Both the position numbers and the translations under genes were made by a program. Of a DNA stretch of 64,000 bases, positions 27,175-36,360 are shown piece by piece. Position 1 is the first letter of the stretch, and each line of letters starts with the position of its first letter. Below the pieces are notes generated by a model. The model did no database searches. It saw only the letters and a program-made list of their open reading frames with translations, and was not told where the DNA came from. Origin of the DNA: Chryseobacterium culicis (GTDB taxonomy: Bacteria > Bacteroidota > Bacteroidia > Flavobacteriales > Weeksellaceae); assembly GCF_002979755.1 (NCBI RefSeq), contig NZ_PCPP01000002.1:248001-312000 (forward strand), in the 5' to 3' direction.

Positions 27175-28282
27175 ATATTATTATATTGATGACGATCCTA
27201 AATCTACAATCACAGAAACAGCAAAGGGATTAAGTATACATCCGGAAGAATTGATCGTGACTGCATTTCAGCATAAGGAGTGGGATAAGCAAATAAGTTT
27301 TATCATTGAAAATCAGCAGAACTTTGATGGACTGCTTCTTGACTGGACACTAAATCAGAAAAGTGAGGAAGGGGCAGACGCTAATTTTAATGTCGAAGCA
27401 TTAGCTCAGCAATTGAGAAGACATATTATTGATAATGATAAAATCAAAAAAGATTTTCCGATTGTGATATGTTCAGCGGATTATAGATTTCAGGATATTT
27501 TTTCCAAAGAAACAAGCGGACATGATCTATTTGACTTAGTTTTCGAAAAAGACGAGTTTGATACAGATCAGGAAAAGATTATTTTACAATTGAAAGATCT
27601 TGCCGAAGGTTATAAAAGTATCTCGACCCATAAATCAATAAAGGAAATATTTGGAATCGAAAATTTAGAAGAGCTTGACTATAGGGTTCTCGACTACATG
27701 GAAAATCAAATTGGTCAGCCTACCCATGAGATTGCGAGGTTTATGCTTACTAAAATTGTAAAAAGCAACGGTATTCTTATCGATGAATACCTATTGGCTG
27801 CACGTTTGGGTGCAGATATATTAAATATTGATGAAAACAGCGTCCAAGAGTGGCATAAGCTAATGGGTATTATTAGTGAAACCCAATTTAGAGGTGTTTT
27901 TTCCAATGCCTGGCCTAAATGGTGGATGCACAAAGTAGATGAATTTTGGACAAATACTTTTGAAAACTCTTTAGGAAACCTGAATGCTCCCCAAAGGATT
28001 GAGATGCTCAATGAACAGTTTGGACTTCATTTGAAACCTGCACCCATTCTGGAGAAAGCATCTAGCAGTGATTTTTGGGTGGTATGTAAGAAAACGCATA
28101 CACCATTGGCCATGAATGATGCTATTCTGGCTACTTCAGATGTTAATAGTTCTCCCTGGGAAGAAGATGAATATTATTCTATTGAAACAGCGTTGGAGGA
28201 GGATCCTAAAAATATACATATCTTAGAAAAAGAAAGGGTTAAAAAATTAAAAGCGGAACATACTAAGATTAGACCCAGATGA
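27164..28282 (+). CDS. Response-regulator-like protein with unknown effector domain
   Basis: 372 aa. The first ~150 residues have the key points of a receiver domain: acidic cluster YIDDDP (residues 8-11), phospho-acceptor Asp60 in LLLDWTL, Ser in VICSAD, and a Lys in FEKDEF. The C-terminal ~220 residues contain no helix-turn-helix I recognise; they are helical with Trp-rich stretches (NAWPKWWMHKVDEFW). It is the likely partner of the overlapping kinase-like gene. The output domain may touch the modification complex rather than a promoter; this is inference. Confidence 0.72.
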   Translation: MAIRYYYIDDDPKSTITETAKGLSIHPEELIVTAFQHKEWDKQISFIIENQQNFDGLLLDWTLNQKSEEGADANFNVEALAQQLRRHIIDNDKIKKDFPIVICSADYRFQDIFSKETSGHDLFDLVFEKDEFDTDQEKIILQLKDLAEGYKSISTHKSIKEIFGIENLEELDYRVLDYMENQIGQPTHEIARFMLTKIVKSNGILIDEYLLAARLGADILNIDENSVQEWHKLMGIISETQFRGVFSNAWPKWWMHKVDEFWTNTFENSLGNLNAPQRIEMLNEQFGLHLKPAPILEKASSSDFWVVCKKTHTPLAMNDAILATSDVNSSPWEEDEYYSIETALEEDPKNIHILEKERVKKLKAEHTKIRPR

Positions 28283-29028
28283 GAGAAAATCAAATTAAAA
28301 AGGATGTGAGGACATTGAGCCAATTACTAGGGAAATGGGGTAAAAATGTTCCTAAAGCGAATATTTTGAATACTAACTTTAGCTGCAGTTCTAAAGATAG
28401 TATCATAACTTACAGCTTGAATAAATCATCTCCACTAATCTTTAAAAACATTGATCTCGATCGCCATTCCATACCCAGTGGCATTGAAAACCTACCTATT
28501 GATAAAAAAGAATTTGAAGTCCATTTAAATATTGTGCTAGCAGAACATTCTTTAGATGATGATTATGCTGTAGATCCGTTAACAAGATTAGGAGTTACAA
28601 TTAAGGTTAATGGCTTATATGAAAAAGGTGAAGAGGATTCCAAATATGTTGTCTGCAGCTGGCATTTAGATAGGGATGCTCCAGAAGATTCTACTTATTG
28701 TCATCCTCTTTATCATTTGAATTTTGGAGGTGATTCAATGACATCTCATGCTCTTGAAGAACCCAACTTTTTTGGTAATTTACTATTGATGCCCAATCCT
28801 CGTATCATCCACCCACCTATGGATTTGATATTAGCATGTGATTTTATCATTCGTAATTTTTATAAAAAAACAACCCACCAGTCCATTACCAATTTACCAG
28901 CCTATAAAGATATTTTTAATAGAGCTGCGAATAGATATTGGGCATCTTATGCGTTTGCTTTTGCATCAAAATGGAATGATACATTGTCTGTTTCCAATCT
29001 CAGTCATAATAAAGTAATTGGATTATAA
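28279..29028 (+). CDS. Unknown protein, last gene of the DUF4007 operon
   Basis: 249 aa, soluble. I do not recognise the family. A central stretch has several His and acidic residues (VCSWHLDRDAP, CHPLYHLNFGGDS) that could bind metal, and a Pro-rich strand (LLMPNPRIIHPPMDL) follows. Because the start overlaps the receiver gene (ATGA, 4 bp), it is surely part of the operon. It ends 72 bp before a perfect terminator hairpin shared with the facing operon. A nuclease or binding role cannot be claimed from sequence. Confidence 0.6.
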   Translation: MRENQIKKDVRTLSQLLGKWGKNVPKANILNTNFSCSSKDSIITYSLNKSSPLIFKNIDLDRHSIPSGIENLPIDKKEFEVHLNIVLAEHSLDDDYAVDPLTRLGVTIKVNGLYEKGEEDSKYVVCSWHLDRDAPEDSTYCHPLYHLNFGGDSMTSHALEEPNFFGNLLLMPNPRIIHPPMDLILACDFIIRNFYKKTTHQSITNLPAYKDIFNRAANRYWASYAFAFASKWNDTLSVSNLSHNKVIGL

Positions 29029-29100
29029 AACGATATTTCAGATTGAAAAAGATCTTTCACCACGGCGTGTAAATTAATTATCATATAGAGTCATTTAAAC

Positions 29101-29130
29101 ATAAAAGCTTCTCTTTGGAGAAGCTTTTAT
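29101..29130. terminator. Bidirectional terminator between the two island operons
   Basis: A perfect 13-bp stem ATAAAAGCTTCTC / GAGAAGCTTTTAT with loop TTTG sits in the 137-bp gap between the convergent operons and can stop both. Confidence 0.9.
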
Positions 29131-29165
29131 TGTAATAATGTCCAATCAAACCATTGCCGAACTGG

Positions 29166-29561
29166 TTAATGTGCTATTTTGGATATCAGATAACTTTTTA
29201 TATCATTTTGTTGCAGTAATTGAATTAATATGGTATCAATTTCAATTGTAGATATTTCTCGTTTAAGCTCTTGAGTATTTCTAAAGTTGCTTATGTCATT
29301 TTTTAATGTTAATCGTATATAATCTCTATTTATAAAAGCCTTTAGAGGTAATCCAATATTATTATTAGTCGAAGCAAATTGGCTTTTATAGTCTTTCCAT
29401 ACCTGCTGAAATTCACTTTCAAGTTCAGTAATATCAAAGTATTTAGATTCTAGCTTGGCATAAATATTCAGAAAGGAGATGAGTAAGATAATCTGATGCG
29501 GAGCAAGATTACCCCTTGCTTTATCCCGCTTAAGTCCTTTAACAAATTCTTCAGGATCCAT
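29166..29561 (-). CDS. Small unknown protein, last gene of the desulfurase operon
   Basis: 131 aa. The middle part, NLAPHQIILLISFLNIY...ITELESEFQQVWKDY...LPLKAFINRDY, resembles in spacing the APHKPLLLLAL-type domain found at the N-terminus of many HNH restriction proteins. No HNH or other catalytic motif follows. It could therefore be a stand-alone DNA- or modification-binding domain. The resemblance is by eye and weak. It follows the 173-aa gene by 33 bp and ends the operon before the shared terminator. Confidence 0.5.
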   Translation of the reverse strand: MDPEEFVKGLKRDKARGNLAPHQIILLISFLNIYAKLESKYFDITELESEFQQVWKDYKSQFASTNNNIGLPLKAFINRDYIRLTLKNDISNFRNTQELKREISTIEIDTILIQLLQQNDIKSYLISKIAH

Positions 29562-29594
29562 GGTTAAGTTTTTAAATTAAAATCAATTATAATT

Positions 29595-30116
29595 TTACTG
29601 TTTTAATCTTACAATCATATCCAGATAAGACGTCGGATTTATAAGGTATCCTGGATTGTCTTCCAGTTTTTCTTTGATAAGGGTTAATCCCCCATTAGTA
29701 TAGGATTCCATAGTAGTTATTAAATCTTTGATGACTTGGTCTTCAGAAACTTCTCCTTTATCCAGTGCAATTAAATCAATATCTGTTTTTGCCATGAGTG
29801 CTATAAATATATATTCCTGAATTTTTGTGAAGTCTTTTCTTGTGGAAATATTGGTTTTACTTCCCCAACTCATGATAGGATAGCTAAAATTCTCTTTCTT
29901 GGTATTTTTATTGATAGATATATATTCATCGCTGTATAGGCCCAGAAAAAAGGCATATATATATAGTTCATAATTATTACTAAAGGTTTTTCCTAAACTG
30001 ATCTTTTTTTCACCTTCAGCACCGAACTTTTTTGATAAGGGTTCAAAGACTGTAGCTTTAAAGATTTCATCATATTGAGGAATTTTTGTTTTCCATTTTT
30101 CAAATAAATTGTCCAT
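29595..30116 (-). CDS. Unknown 173-aa protein next to the DndD-like gene
   Basis: Soluble, mixed helical protein. It shows no motif I recognise; notable are an aromatic stretch (NNYELYIYAFFLGLYSDEYI) and a helical middle (IQEYIFIALMAKTDIDLIALD). The start lies 2 bp after the DndD-like stop, so the two are translated together. In standard phosphorothioation operons a small DndE follows DndD; this protein takes that place but is longer and does not show the DndE pattern I know. A functional stand-in for DndE is a guess from position. Confidence 0.55.
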   Translation of the reverse strand: MDNLFEKWKTKIPQYDEIFKATVFEPLSKKFGAEGEKKISLGKTFSNNYELYIYAFFLGLYSDEYISINKNTKKENFSYPIMSWGSKTNISTRKDFTKIQEYIFIALMAKTDIDLIALDKGEVSEDQVIKDLITTMESYTNGGLTLIKEKLEDNPGYLINPTSYLDMIVRLKQ

Positions 30117-30118
30117 AA

Positions 30119-32269
30119 TTAAATTTCTACAATTTCAGTGTTAATAGTTTTTAAATTCTTTTCGTCAAATGGCCTCTCCAATCTAAGCCAGAAAGCTTTT
30201 TTCCGTTTTACATGTGCAAAATCCTCTTCTATTTGTAATGCCTCATTACTGTCTCTTCCAATATAATCCTTAAGAAGAATAATGGTCTGATTTTCTCTTT
30301 GATAGATCAAATTTAAAAATTGAGTCATTTTGCTGGATCCGAAGGATGATGTAGGAGCATCAAAAAGCAAAGGATAACCTTCTTCTCGAATTTCATGAGC
30401 AAGATCCGAGATGGCCAATAAAACAGCTATATGCATAGATGTCAGTAATGATTGATTAGGAGAATAAAATATACTTCCATCTTCTTCCTGTAGTTGAACT
30501 TTAACTTTTTCCCTGTTGCTATTAATTGTAAAAACGATTACTCCTGTGAATGCATCGACATTAATTGTTGAGAATATGTCGTTGGATTTGTTCTCTAGTC
30601 GGCCTACAAATTCATCAAACTTTCTATTTTTAGTATCAATGAGAATTGTTTCTACATGTCTTAATATATTTCTTGTGTTTAGAAGAAATTTACTTGCATT
30701 AGTGAGGTCAATTTCATCCTTATTATCTTCTAGTATTTTCAGTTTACCATTAATATCCTCTAGTTCTAAGGTATAGTCTTTTGATTCCTGTTTTAAGTCT
30801 TCTAAATCTTTCTGCCAGGAATTGTAATCTTTTAATACTACATCTAGATCCTCAGAGCCGATTGTTGAATTACCAATAATTTTAGATCTTTCCTTAATTT
30901 CCTTTTCAAGTTTCTCTTTAAGCTCTTTCGCTTCTTCTTTTCTTTTATGATTGAATTCAAATAATGACTCAATCTCTGAAGGGATATTTCTGATGTCTGC
31001 CAGACTATCTTCATGATTACTGCTCAGGTATACTAACTTACCCGTATAGTTGAAATTATAAAGCTTTTTAGGCTCAGCCTCTTGAATTTCTGTTTGAGCC
31101 TCCAGATATTGCTGTAATCTATTTGTCATAAATTCCAACGCTTCAGAACCTTCTTCTGCTTCACGATTGCAAACTTTGCAAAATTTGTCTTTTATCATTT
31201 CTTCCATAATTGCTTTCGAAGGCGTGCCTATCGGAAGCGGTATAAGATCTTTCAATAAAGCAATATTCGCTCTTTTTTCTCCTTCTTTTATACCTTGGTC
31301 TTTATCATATTGTGACTGAAGCTTGCGTCTTTGCTTGCTAAATTCAGTAATCTTTTGGGTAAATTCATGATGAATATTTTCAAAATGCATAAGAATCCAT
31401 TTCTCATCCAATAAATTGGTTGTATAGTTTTCATCAATTTGAGATTCTGTTTTTGACAAGGACTCTTGTATAATTTGAATTCTTTTATTGATGATATCTA
31501 ATGTCTTGGCATTATCAACATACTTTTCAGCATTTTTGATGTTTTTTTTAGTTTTATCAATGTTATTAGTAGTCTGTTCCAAAAAAGTAAGGCAATTTCT
31601 TTTTTTGCCTAGTAGAGTGCCAATTTCCCGCTCTAATCTACTGTATTGAGACTGATTTTGAGAATTCTTTTTTGATGCATTATCAACAGCTTTTTCTGCT
31701 GCATCCTTTAAAAATGCGCCTTTTTTTTCGTACTTATAATAATGTTTTGTATCTGAAAATAACTTTACCAAAACCGTCAAAGATTCCTCACTATCAAAAA
31801 TATTGAGTTCATCTTCCCCTTTAAACATAGTGTACTTCTGAATTTCTCGGGGAAATATTTCTTCCAGCAAACTGTAACCATCTACAGGATAACGCTCGCC
31901 ATTAATTTCTTCCTGAATGCCTTTAAGAACAAAATTGCTGATCTCAAAATCATTGGTATCAGATTTATCAACGACAAATTCCTTTGTTAATATTTTATGT
32001 TGTTCAAATTGTTCAACTGTAATTTCAACTCTAACTTTAAATGAGCTACCCGATTCCAAGTAAGCCATTGCTTTTTTGGAAATTAAAAAATCAAGACCTT
32101 CAGGTCTTTCACTTTTGGTACTGTTTAAAAGCCATTGTAGGGCTTCAAAAAATTTTGTTTTCCCTTCACCGTTTTCTCCCAATATAATATTGAGACCGTT
32201 CATTAGGTTAAATTTCTTGACCCCATAATAACACTGGTAGTTTTCTATAAGAACTTCTTTAATAATCAT
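30119..32269 (-). CDS. DndD-like SMC/RecF-type ATPase
   Basis: 716 aa. Walker A GENGEGKT is at residues 31-38. Two long coiled-coil arms flank a zinc-hook-like CKVC (364-367). A C-terminal signature/Walker B region (SLLTSMHIAVLLAISDL, YPLLFDAPTSSFG) completes an ABC-type SMC/RecN/Rad50 head. DndD of phosphorothioation systems has this layout and length (~660-700 aa), and the gene lies with a cysteine desulfurase and opposite a DndC-like gene. It probably uses ATP to open or scan DNA during sulfur modification. A generic Rad50-like defence ATPase is the alternative. Confidence 0.78.
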   Translation of the reverse strand: MIIKEVLIENYQCYYGVKKFNLMNGLNIILGENGEGKTKFFEALQWLLNSTKSERPEGLDFLISKKAMAYLESGSSFKVRVEITVEQFEQHKILTKEFVVDKSDTNDFEISNFVLKGIQEEINGERYPVDGYSLLEEIFPREIQKYTMFKGEDELNIFDSEESLTVLVKLFSDTKHYYKYEKKGAFLKDAAEKAVDNASKKNSQNQSQYSRLEREIGTLLGKKRNCLTFLEQTTNNIDKTKKNIKNAEKYVDNAKTLDIINKRIQIIQESLSKTESQIDENYTTNLLDEKWILMHFENIHHEFTQKITEFSKQRRKLQSQYDKDQGIKEGEKRANIALLKDLIPLPIGTPSKAIMEEMIKDKFCKVCNREAEEGSEALEFMTNRLQQYLEAQTEIQEAEPKKLYNFNYTGKLVYLSSNHEDSLADIRNIPSEIESLFEFNHKRKEEAKELKEKLEKEIKERSKIIGNSTIGSEDLDVVLKDYNSWQKDLEDLKQESKDYTLELEDINGKLKILEDNKDEIDLTNASKFLLNTRNILRHVETILIDTKNRKFDEFVGRLENKSNDIFSTINVDAFTGVIVFTINSNREKVKVQLQEEDGSIFYSPNQSLLTSMHIAVLLAISDLAHEIREEGYPLLFDAPTSSFGSSKMTQFLNLIYQRENQTIILLKDYIGRDSNEALQIEEDFAHVKRKKAFWLRLERPFDEKNLKTINTEIVEI

Positions 32270-32501
32270 TGGTCTCTAAATTTAAGAATTGTGTAATTTG
32301 GGCATATAATGCTTTATCTGTTAAGATGTTGTTGGGGCCTTCAGTATTTTCAACAACAACTGCCAAGGTCTTAATAATTGCATGCTTTGAATCCAATCCT
32401 TCTTGTATTGTTTTCGGGAGATCTGCGGGAGGAATGTCATATTGTTCCTGAATAATTTCGTGTTTAAGAAAACTCATAAATATTTCGTCTTTTCGTGCCA
32501 T
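32259..32501 (-). CDS. Small unknown protein between helicase and DndD-like genes
   Basis: 80 aa from the ATG at 32501 (MARKDEIFMSFLKHEIIQEQ). The longer frame to 32621 would overlap the helicase gene by 116 bp and its extra residues look like a shadow, so I reject it. The short form starts 4 bp after the helicase stop and overlaps the DndD-like gene by 11 bp, a normal operon layout. It is helical and without motifs. It may be a small subunit linking the helicase and the SMC-like ATPase; this is inferred from position only. Confidence 0.6.
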   Translation of the reverse strand: MARKDEIFMSFLKHEIIQEQYDIPPADLPKTIQEGLDSKHAIIKTLAVVVENTEGPNNILTDKALYAQITQFLNLETNDY

Positions 32502-32505
32502 ATGG

Positions 32506-34719
32506 TTATTTGTTTTTAATATCTGATAAACTAATACTGTAATAGGTAAGAACCTCCCGAAGCTCATTATAGGTGTCAATTTTATTACTTGAGAGGTTAG
32601 AAAAATCGACAACTCTTTCAAGTTCTTTTTGAATCATGTTTTTCTCCATATCAAAAGTCAGTTCACCTCCTGCCTCAGGTACAACGATAAGGTCATGTAT
32701 TATAGCATATGTTTTCTCGGGATGTATCCTTAAAACTCTTCCGCGTCTTTGTATAAATTGCCGAGGATTTCCTGTACTAGAACAAAATATTGCTAATTCG
32801 GTTCTGGGAACGTCAACTCCTTCATCTAAACATTTAATAGAAGTTAAAACGTCAATATCTCCGTTTTGAAAATCTTTGATGACATGATCCCTGTTAATTG
32901 TATTTGAAGTAAACTGTTTTACCATGATTGAAGAATGTGTCCTGCTTATAACTTTGGTGTATTCATTAATAAGTTTTATATCTTCAATAGTCTCATTTTG
33001 ATCGTCATCTTTTTCATAATTTGGTTCAATGCCTTCCGGAACGTAAACTAGACTATATTTTAAAGTTCCTTTCTTATTAAACTCCTCTTCAATTATCTTC
33101 CTGAACATTTCGATTTTATTAAAAGCTTTGTGAATAATTCTTTTTCGCTCTAATAATAACATTTCAACTTCTTTACAATCCTTGTATTTCTTGGTTTTTG
33201 TATCAAAGTATTTAATTAGTTGTTTGGATTTTTTAATATATTCAGATAGTTCAGTATCCGTGAGTTTTATAATGTGAGGGTAATATTTATATTTGCATAG
33301 CCATCCCATTTTGAGGGCTTTGTCCATAGTGAAACTATAGATATACGGCGGCGTATCATTAAAAAAAATCTCGATTTTTTTATTCCCGGTATCATCAAAT
33401 TGTCTATCAGGAGTTGCTGAAAGACCAATCCTTTTATGTAAATGTATTTTTGGTAATAGTCTTGAAATGTTTGGAGATCCCAAATTATGAGCTTCATCAG
33501 CAATAAATAAGGTGTCTTTTGGAAGTTCCTGAAAATGAGCTTGGAAATTTTTTTTATAAAAAGCGGCATAAGTGACAATTATCACAAATGAAATATCAAT
33601 AAAATTACTGGCACTGTTTAAAAAAGAAATATTTTGTGGCCATTTTTCTTTGTTGCTTACTGTTATTATATTGTTGAAATTGAATTTTTTACATTCATTT
33701 TTCCATTGCTCTAACAAGGCTTTTGTTGGGACGAGGATAATGGCTTTATAATGTTTTCCAACTTTATATTCATTAAGAAGGCAATTAAGAGAAGTCAATG
33801 TTTTACCTGTTCCGGTTGCCATATTAAATAAACCTTTCTTATCATTTGCCAGCCATTTTTCATGTGCCTCAAGTTGATACGACCTCGGACCTTCGGAATA
33901 AGGAAATTTTGGTGATTGTTCTAACTTGTAATACTTGGCAGTTTGTTGTATTGCAGAATTAACAGATTTTTGAAGTTTACTGTTTTGTAAAGCAATGCTC
34001 TTTTTTTCAAGTAATTCTTTTTCCTGAATAAGTAATGCCGAGAGACTTTTATTTCCAAAGATATCAAGAAGGGATTCTTTAATATTGGTGATATCTAAAT
34101 ATTCTATAAAATCTGCCGTACCATTAAATATTTCATTAAAGTATCTATCTTGTTTATTGATGAACTTTCTTGATCTTTCATCATCCCAAGACAAAAAACA
34201 TTCAAGCTCTTCCAAATTTTCCAAAAGACCATAGGCGGTAAAGTTACACGAGGATTTGAACCCTACGGTATCTTTTCCGTCACTGAATATTCCGGATTTA
34301 TAGTGGGCAATTCCTTTCTTGTCTTTGGGTTTGATAATTTTAAATTCAATCCTGTCATTAGCAATTAACCAGGCAAAACATTCAAAAAAATGAGTCCCGT
34401 AATCATCTAATGCCATTTTTAAATTATAAAGATTATTAAAGTCATGTAATATAATATCTTTTTTTTCTTGACCTTTTTCTATAGCTTCTTTATCTTGTGA
34501 AGACAGAACATTATTGATAATAATCCTCATTTTTCCACCGGAGTGAATGAAATTTGCAAATCCTAACGAAAGAACATTTAAAGCAGATGAACTGAAATAG
34601 CCTAACAAAAGATCAAAACTTTTGCTATTGCATAATGAGTCTAAATAAAACTGCAAAGGCTCATCATCGCTTCCTGTTTTATAGTCTCTGTCTTTCGCCC
34701 AAATTGCGTCTTTCATCAT
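32506..34719 (-). CDS. PLD-nuclease domain fused to an SF2 helicase
   Basis: 737 aa. The N-terminal ~200 residues form a phospholipase-D-type domain with a HxK(x)5D motif (His139, Lys141, Asp147 in HYKSGIFSDG) and a following FKSSCNFTAYG. A superfamily 2 helicase follows: Walker A ATGTGKT (301-307), DEAH box (408-411), and motif VI QFIQRRGRVLR near residue 660. Such fusions translocate on DNA and cut it, and they serve as effector parts in restriction systems. Here it may be the restriction arm of the sulfur-type island. It is 9 bp from the desulfurase gene and 4 bp from the next. Confidence 0.82.
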   Translation of the reverse strand: MMKDAIWAKDRDYKTGSDDEPLQFYLDSLCNSKSFDLLLGYFSSSALNVLSLGFANFIHSGGKMRIIINNVLSSQDKEAIEKGQEKKDIILHDFNNLYNLKMALDDYGTHFFECFAWLIANDRIEFKIIKPKDKKGIAHYKSGIFSDGKDTVGFKSSCNFTAYGLLENLEELECFLSWDDERSRKFINKQDRYFNEIFNGTADFIEYLDITNIKESLLDIFGNKSLSALLIQEKELLEKKSIALQNSKLQKSVNSAIQQTAKYYKLEQSPKFPYSEGPRSYQLEAHEKWLANDKKGLFNMATGTGKTLTSLNCLLNEYKVGKHYKAIILVPTKALLEQWKNECKKFNFNNIITVSNKEKWPQNISFLNSASNFIDISFVIIVTYAAFYKKNFQAHFQELPKDTLFIADEAHNLGSPNISRLLPKIHLHKRIGLSATPDRQFDDTGNKKIEIFFNDTPPYIYSFTMDKALKMGWLCKYKYYPHIIKLTDTELSEYIKKSKQLIKYFDTKTKKYKDCKEVEMLLLERKRIIHKAFNKIEMFRKIIEEEFNKKGTLKYSLVYVPEGIEPNYEKDDDQNETIEDIKLINEYTKVISRTHSSIMVKQFTSNTINRDHVIKDFQNGDIDVLTSIKCLDEGVDVPRTELAIFCSSTGNPRQFIQRRGRVLRIHPEKTYAIIHDLIVVPEAGGELTFDMEKNMIQKELERVVDFSNLSSNKIDTYNELREVLTYYSISLSDIKNK

Positions 34720-34728
34720 AATGTATTA

Positions 34729-35844
34729 TTATATATGGTTTTTCAAATAATCGATAAAATCTTTGATCTGAAATTCTTTAGTATTATGATCGATTGATAT
34801 TCTAAGCGTTTGCTTACATTCTGCATCTGTAAATCCCATTGCTTTTAAAACATGAGAACTTTCAATAATTTGAGAAGTACAGGCTGAACCATTGCTTAAT
34901 GCATAATTAACTGCCTGAGGGATAAATGTATCGGAATCTAGCCCCGGTATAAAAATATTCATAATGTTAAATACACAATTATTCTTGCTTCCAATCAGTT
35001 TTGCACCTTTAATATCCATTAGCATATTGATAAAATAATCATGTAAGTTTTTATTAATCTGAAAATTCTGATTTTGCTCTTTAATTGCAATCTCACATGC
35101 TTTACCTAAACCTACTATAAGTGGGGTATTATAGGTCCCGGGTCTTAATCCTTTTTCTTGACTTCCGCCATGAAATAGTGGAGTCACGCTGATTTCTCTT
35201 CTCTTAAATAAAATACCAACTCCTTTGGGAGCATTTAGCTTATGACCGCTAAAGCAAAGCATATCGATATTATCTTTTTGCACATCAACAGGTATTTTCC
35301 CAATAGCTTGTGTTGCGTCACAAAAAAAAGCAATATTATTTTCCCTAGCTAAATCTCCGATTTCTTTAATAGGCTGGATAACCCCGGTTTCGTTGTTAAC
35401 GTACATTATACAAATTAAAATGGTATCGGCACGAATAGCATCTTTAAGTTCGGAAATGGATAGTAACCCTTCAGCATTAACATTTAGATAAGTAACTTCT
35501 ACACCTTTAGTTTCGAGGTTTTCACAAGTTGATAAAACTGCTTTATGTTCCGTTTTTACTGTAATAATATGGTTTCCCTTTTCGTAATTTGCTTCCACAT
35601 ATCCTTTGAGTGCAATATTAATAGACTCAGTTGATCCTGAAGTGAAAGTAATATCCTCGGCATTCGAATTGATCAAGTCGGCAACCTTCTTTCTGGATTT
35701 TTCAATGACCAACTGTGATGTTTGACCAAAATCATGATTACTGGATGCATTTCCGTATAACTCTGTAAAATAAGGAAGCATTGATTCAAAAACTCGTGAA
35801 TCAACTTTTGTTGTGCTTGCAGTATCAAAGTAATTAAATGCCAT
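34729..35844 (-). CDS. Cysteine desulfurase (IscS/NifS/DndA type)
   Basis: 371 aa. It is a PLP enzyme that takes sulfur from L-cysteine as a persulfide. Visible are the PLP-binding Lys202 in SGHKLNAPKG, the His near residue 100 (VKTEHKAV), the Asp of FFCDATQA and the active Cys322 in SNGSACTSQ. The length fits the short DndA/NifS class. As first gene of the minus-strand operon with a helicase and DndD-like ATPase, and facing a DndC-like gene, it most likely feeds sulfur to DNA modification rather than to Fe-S assembly; no iscU or suf gene is nearby. Confidence 0.88.
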   Translation of the reverse strand: MAFNYFDTASTTKVDSRVFESMLPYFTELYGNASSNHDFGQTSQLVIEKSRKKVADLINSNAEDITFTSGSTESINIALKGYVEANYEKGNHIITVKTEHKAVLSTCENLETKGVEVTYLNVNAEGLLSISELKDAIRADTILICIMYVNNETGVIQPIKEIGDLARENNIAFFCDATQAIGKIPVDVQKDNIDMLCFSGHKLNAPKGVGILFKRREISVTPLFHGGSQEKGLRPGTYNTPLIVGLGKACEIAIKEQNQNFQINKNLHDYFINMLMDIKGAKLIGSKNNCVFNIMNIFIPGLDSDTFIPQAVNYALSNGSACTSQIIESSHVLKAMGFTDAECKQTLRISIDHNTKEFQIKDFIDYLKNHI

Positions 35845-36026
35845 TTTATCTTTTTATTACAATATTACAAATGTTATAAACAATTTACAAACCTGATCCT
35901 CTGCCTTATAAGAATACAACTTTTTTTCATGATTTAAAAACTATAGCCAGTAATCATGTTTATACTAGACCGTTTTGCATATTCCAACTATACAAGATGT
36001 TATATTCTCCACCTTGCAAAATCATA

Positions 36027-36356
36027 TCATTCTTCAACAAAGTTTTGAGTACACTTTACAATTGATATTTTTCCTCCAACAGAACAGTAACAGGTAGAGC
36101 AGTCTAATAGTTCCTTTTTGCCATCAATTTCAAAATCAGAGGTATTATCCCATTTAATTGGTAAAGGAGTACAGGAAGATCTTAAAACACTACACATTCC
36201 AAAAGGTTTAATGTTAATATTAGGCTGTCTGTCTTCTTCTGTGGCCTGTAGCTTTCCATCAATACTCATGAAAGATTGACTTGTTACTGTGAGTGGAGCT
36301 GGTGAAGCTCCTTTATCACATTTTAACTTAGTGGTATCTGTTATATATTGAGACAT
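36027..36356 (-). CDS. DUF4280 PAAR-like protein, T6SS spike tip
   Basis: 109 aa. The start MSQYITDTTKLKCDKGASPAPL and the Cys-rich later part (GMCSVLRSSCTPLP, LLDCSTCYCSVGG) fit the DUF4280 PAAR-like family. These proteins cap the VgrG spike of type VI secretion systems or carry toxins. It is the last gene of the VgrG cassette (4 bp after the 86-aa gene). The 182-bp gap between it and the desulfurase gene shows nothing notable. Such a small tip protein without a toxin domain fits a simple spike sharpener. Confidence 0.8.
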   Translation of the reverse strand: MSQYITDTTKLKCDKGASPAPLTVTSQSFMSIDGKLQATEEDRQPNINIKPFGMCSVLRSSCTPLPIKWDNTSDFEIDGKKELLDCSTCYCSVGGKISIVKCTQNFVEE

Positions 36357-36360
36357 TATT

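Noticed and set aside
32502..32621. Longer start of the 80-aa gene in the desulfurase operon
   Set aside because: It would overlap the helicase gene by 116 bp and the extra residues look like a frame shadow.
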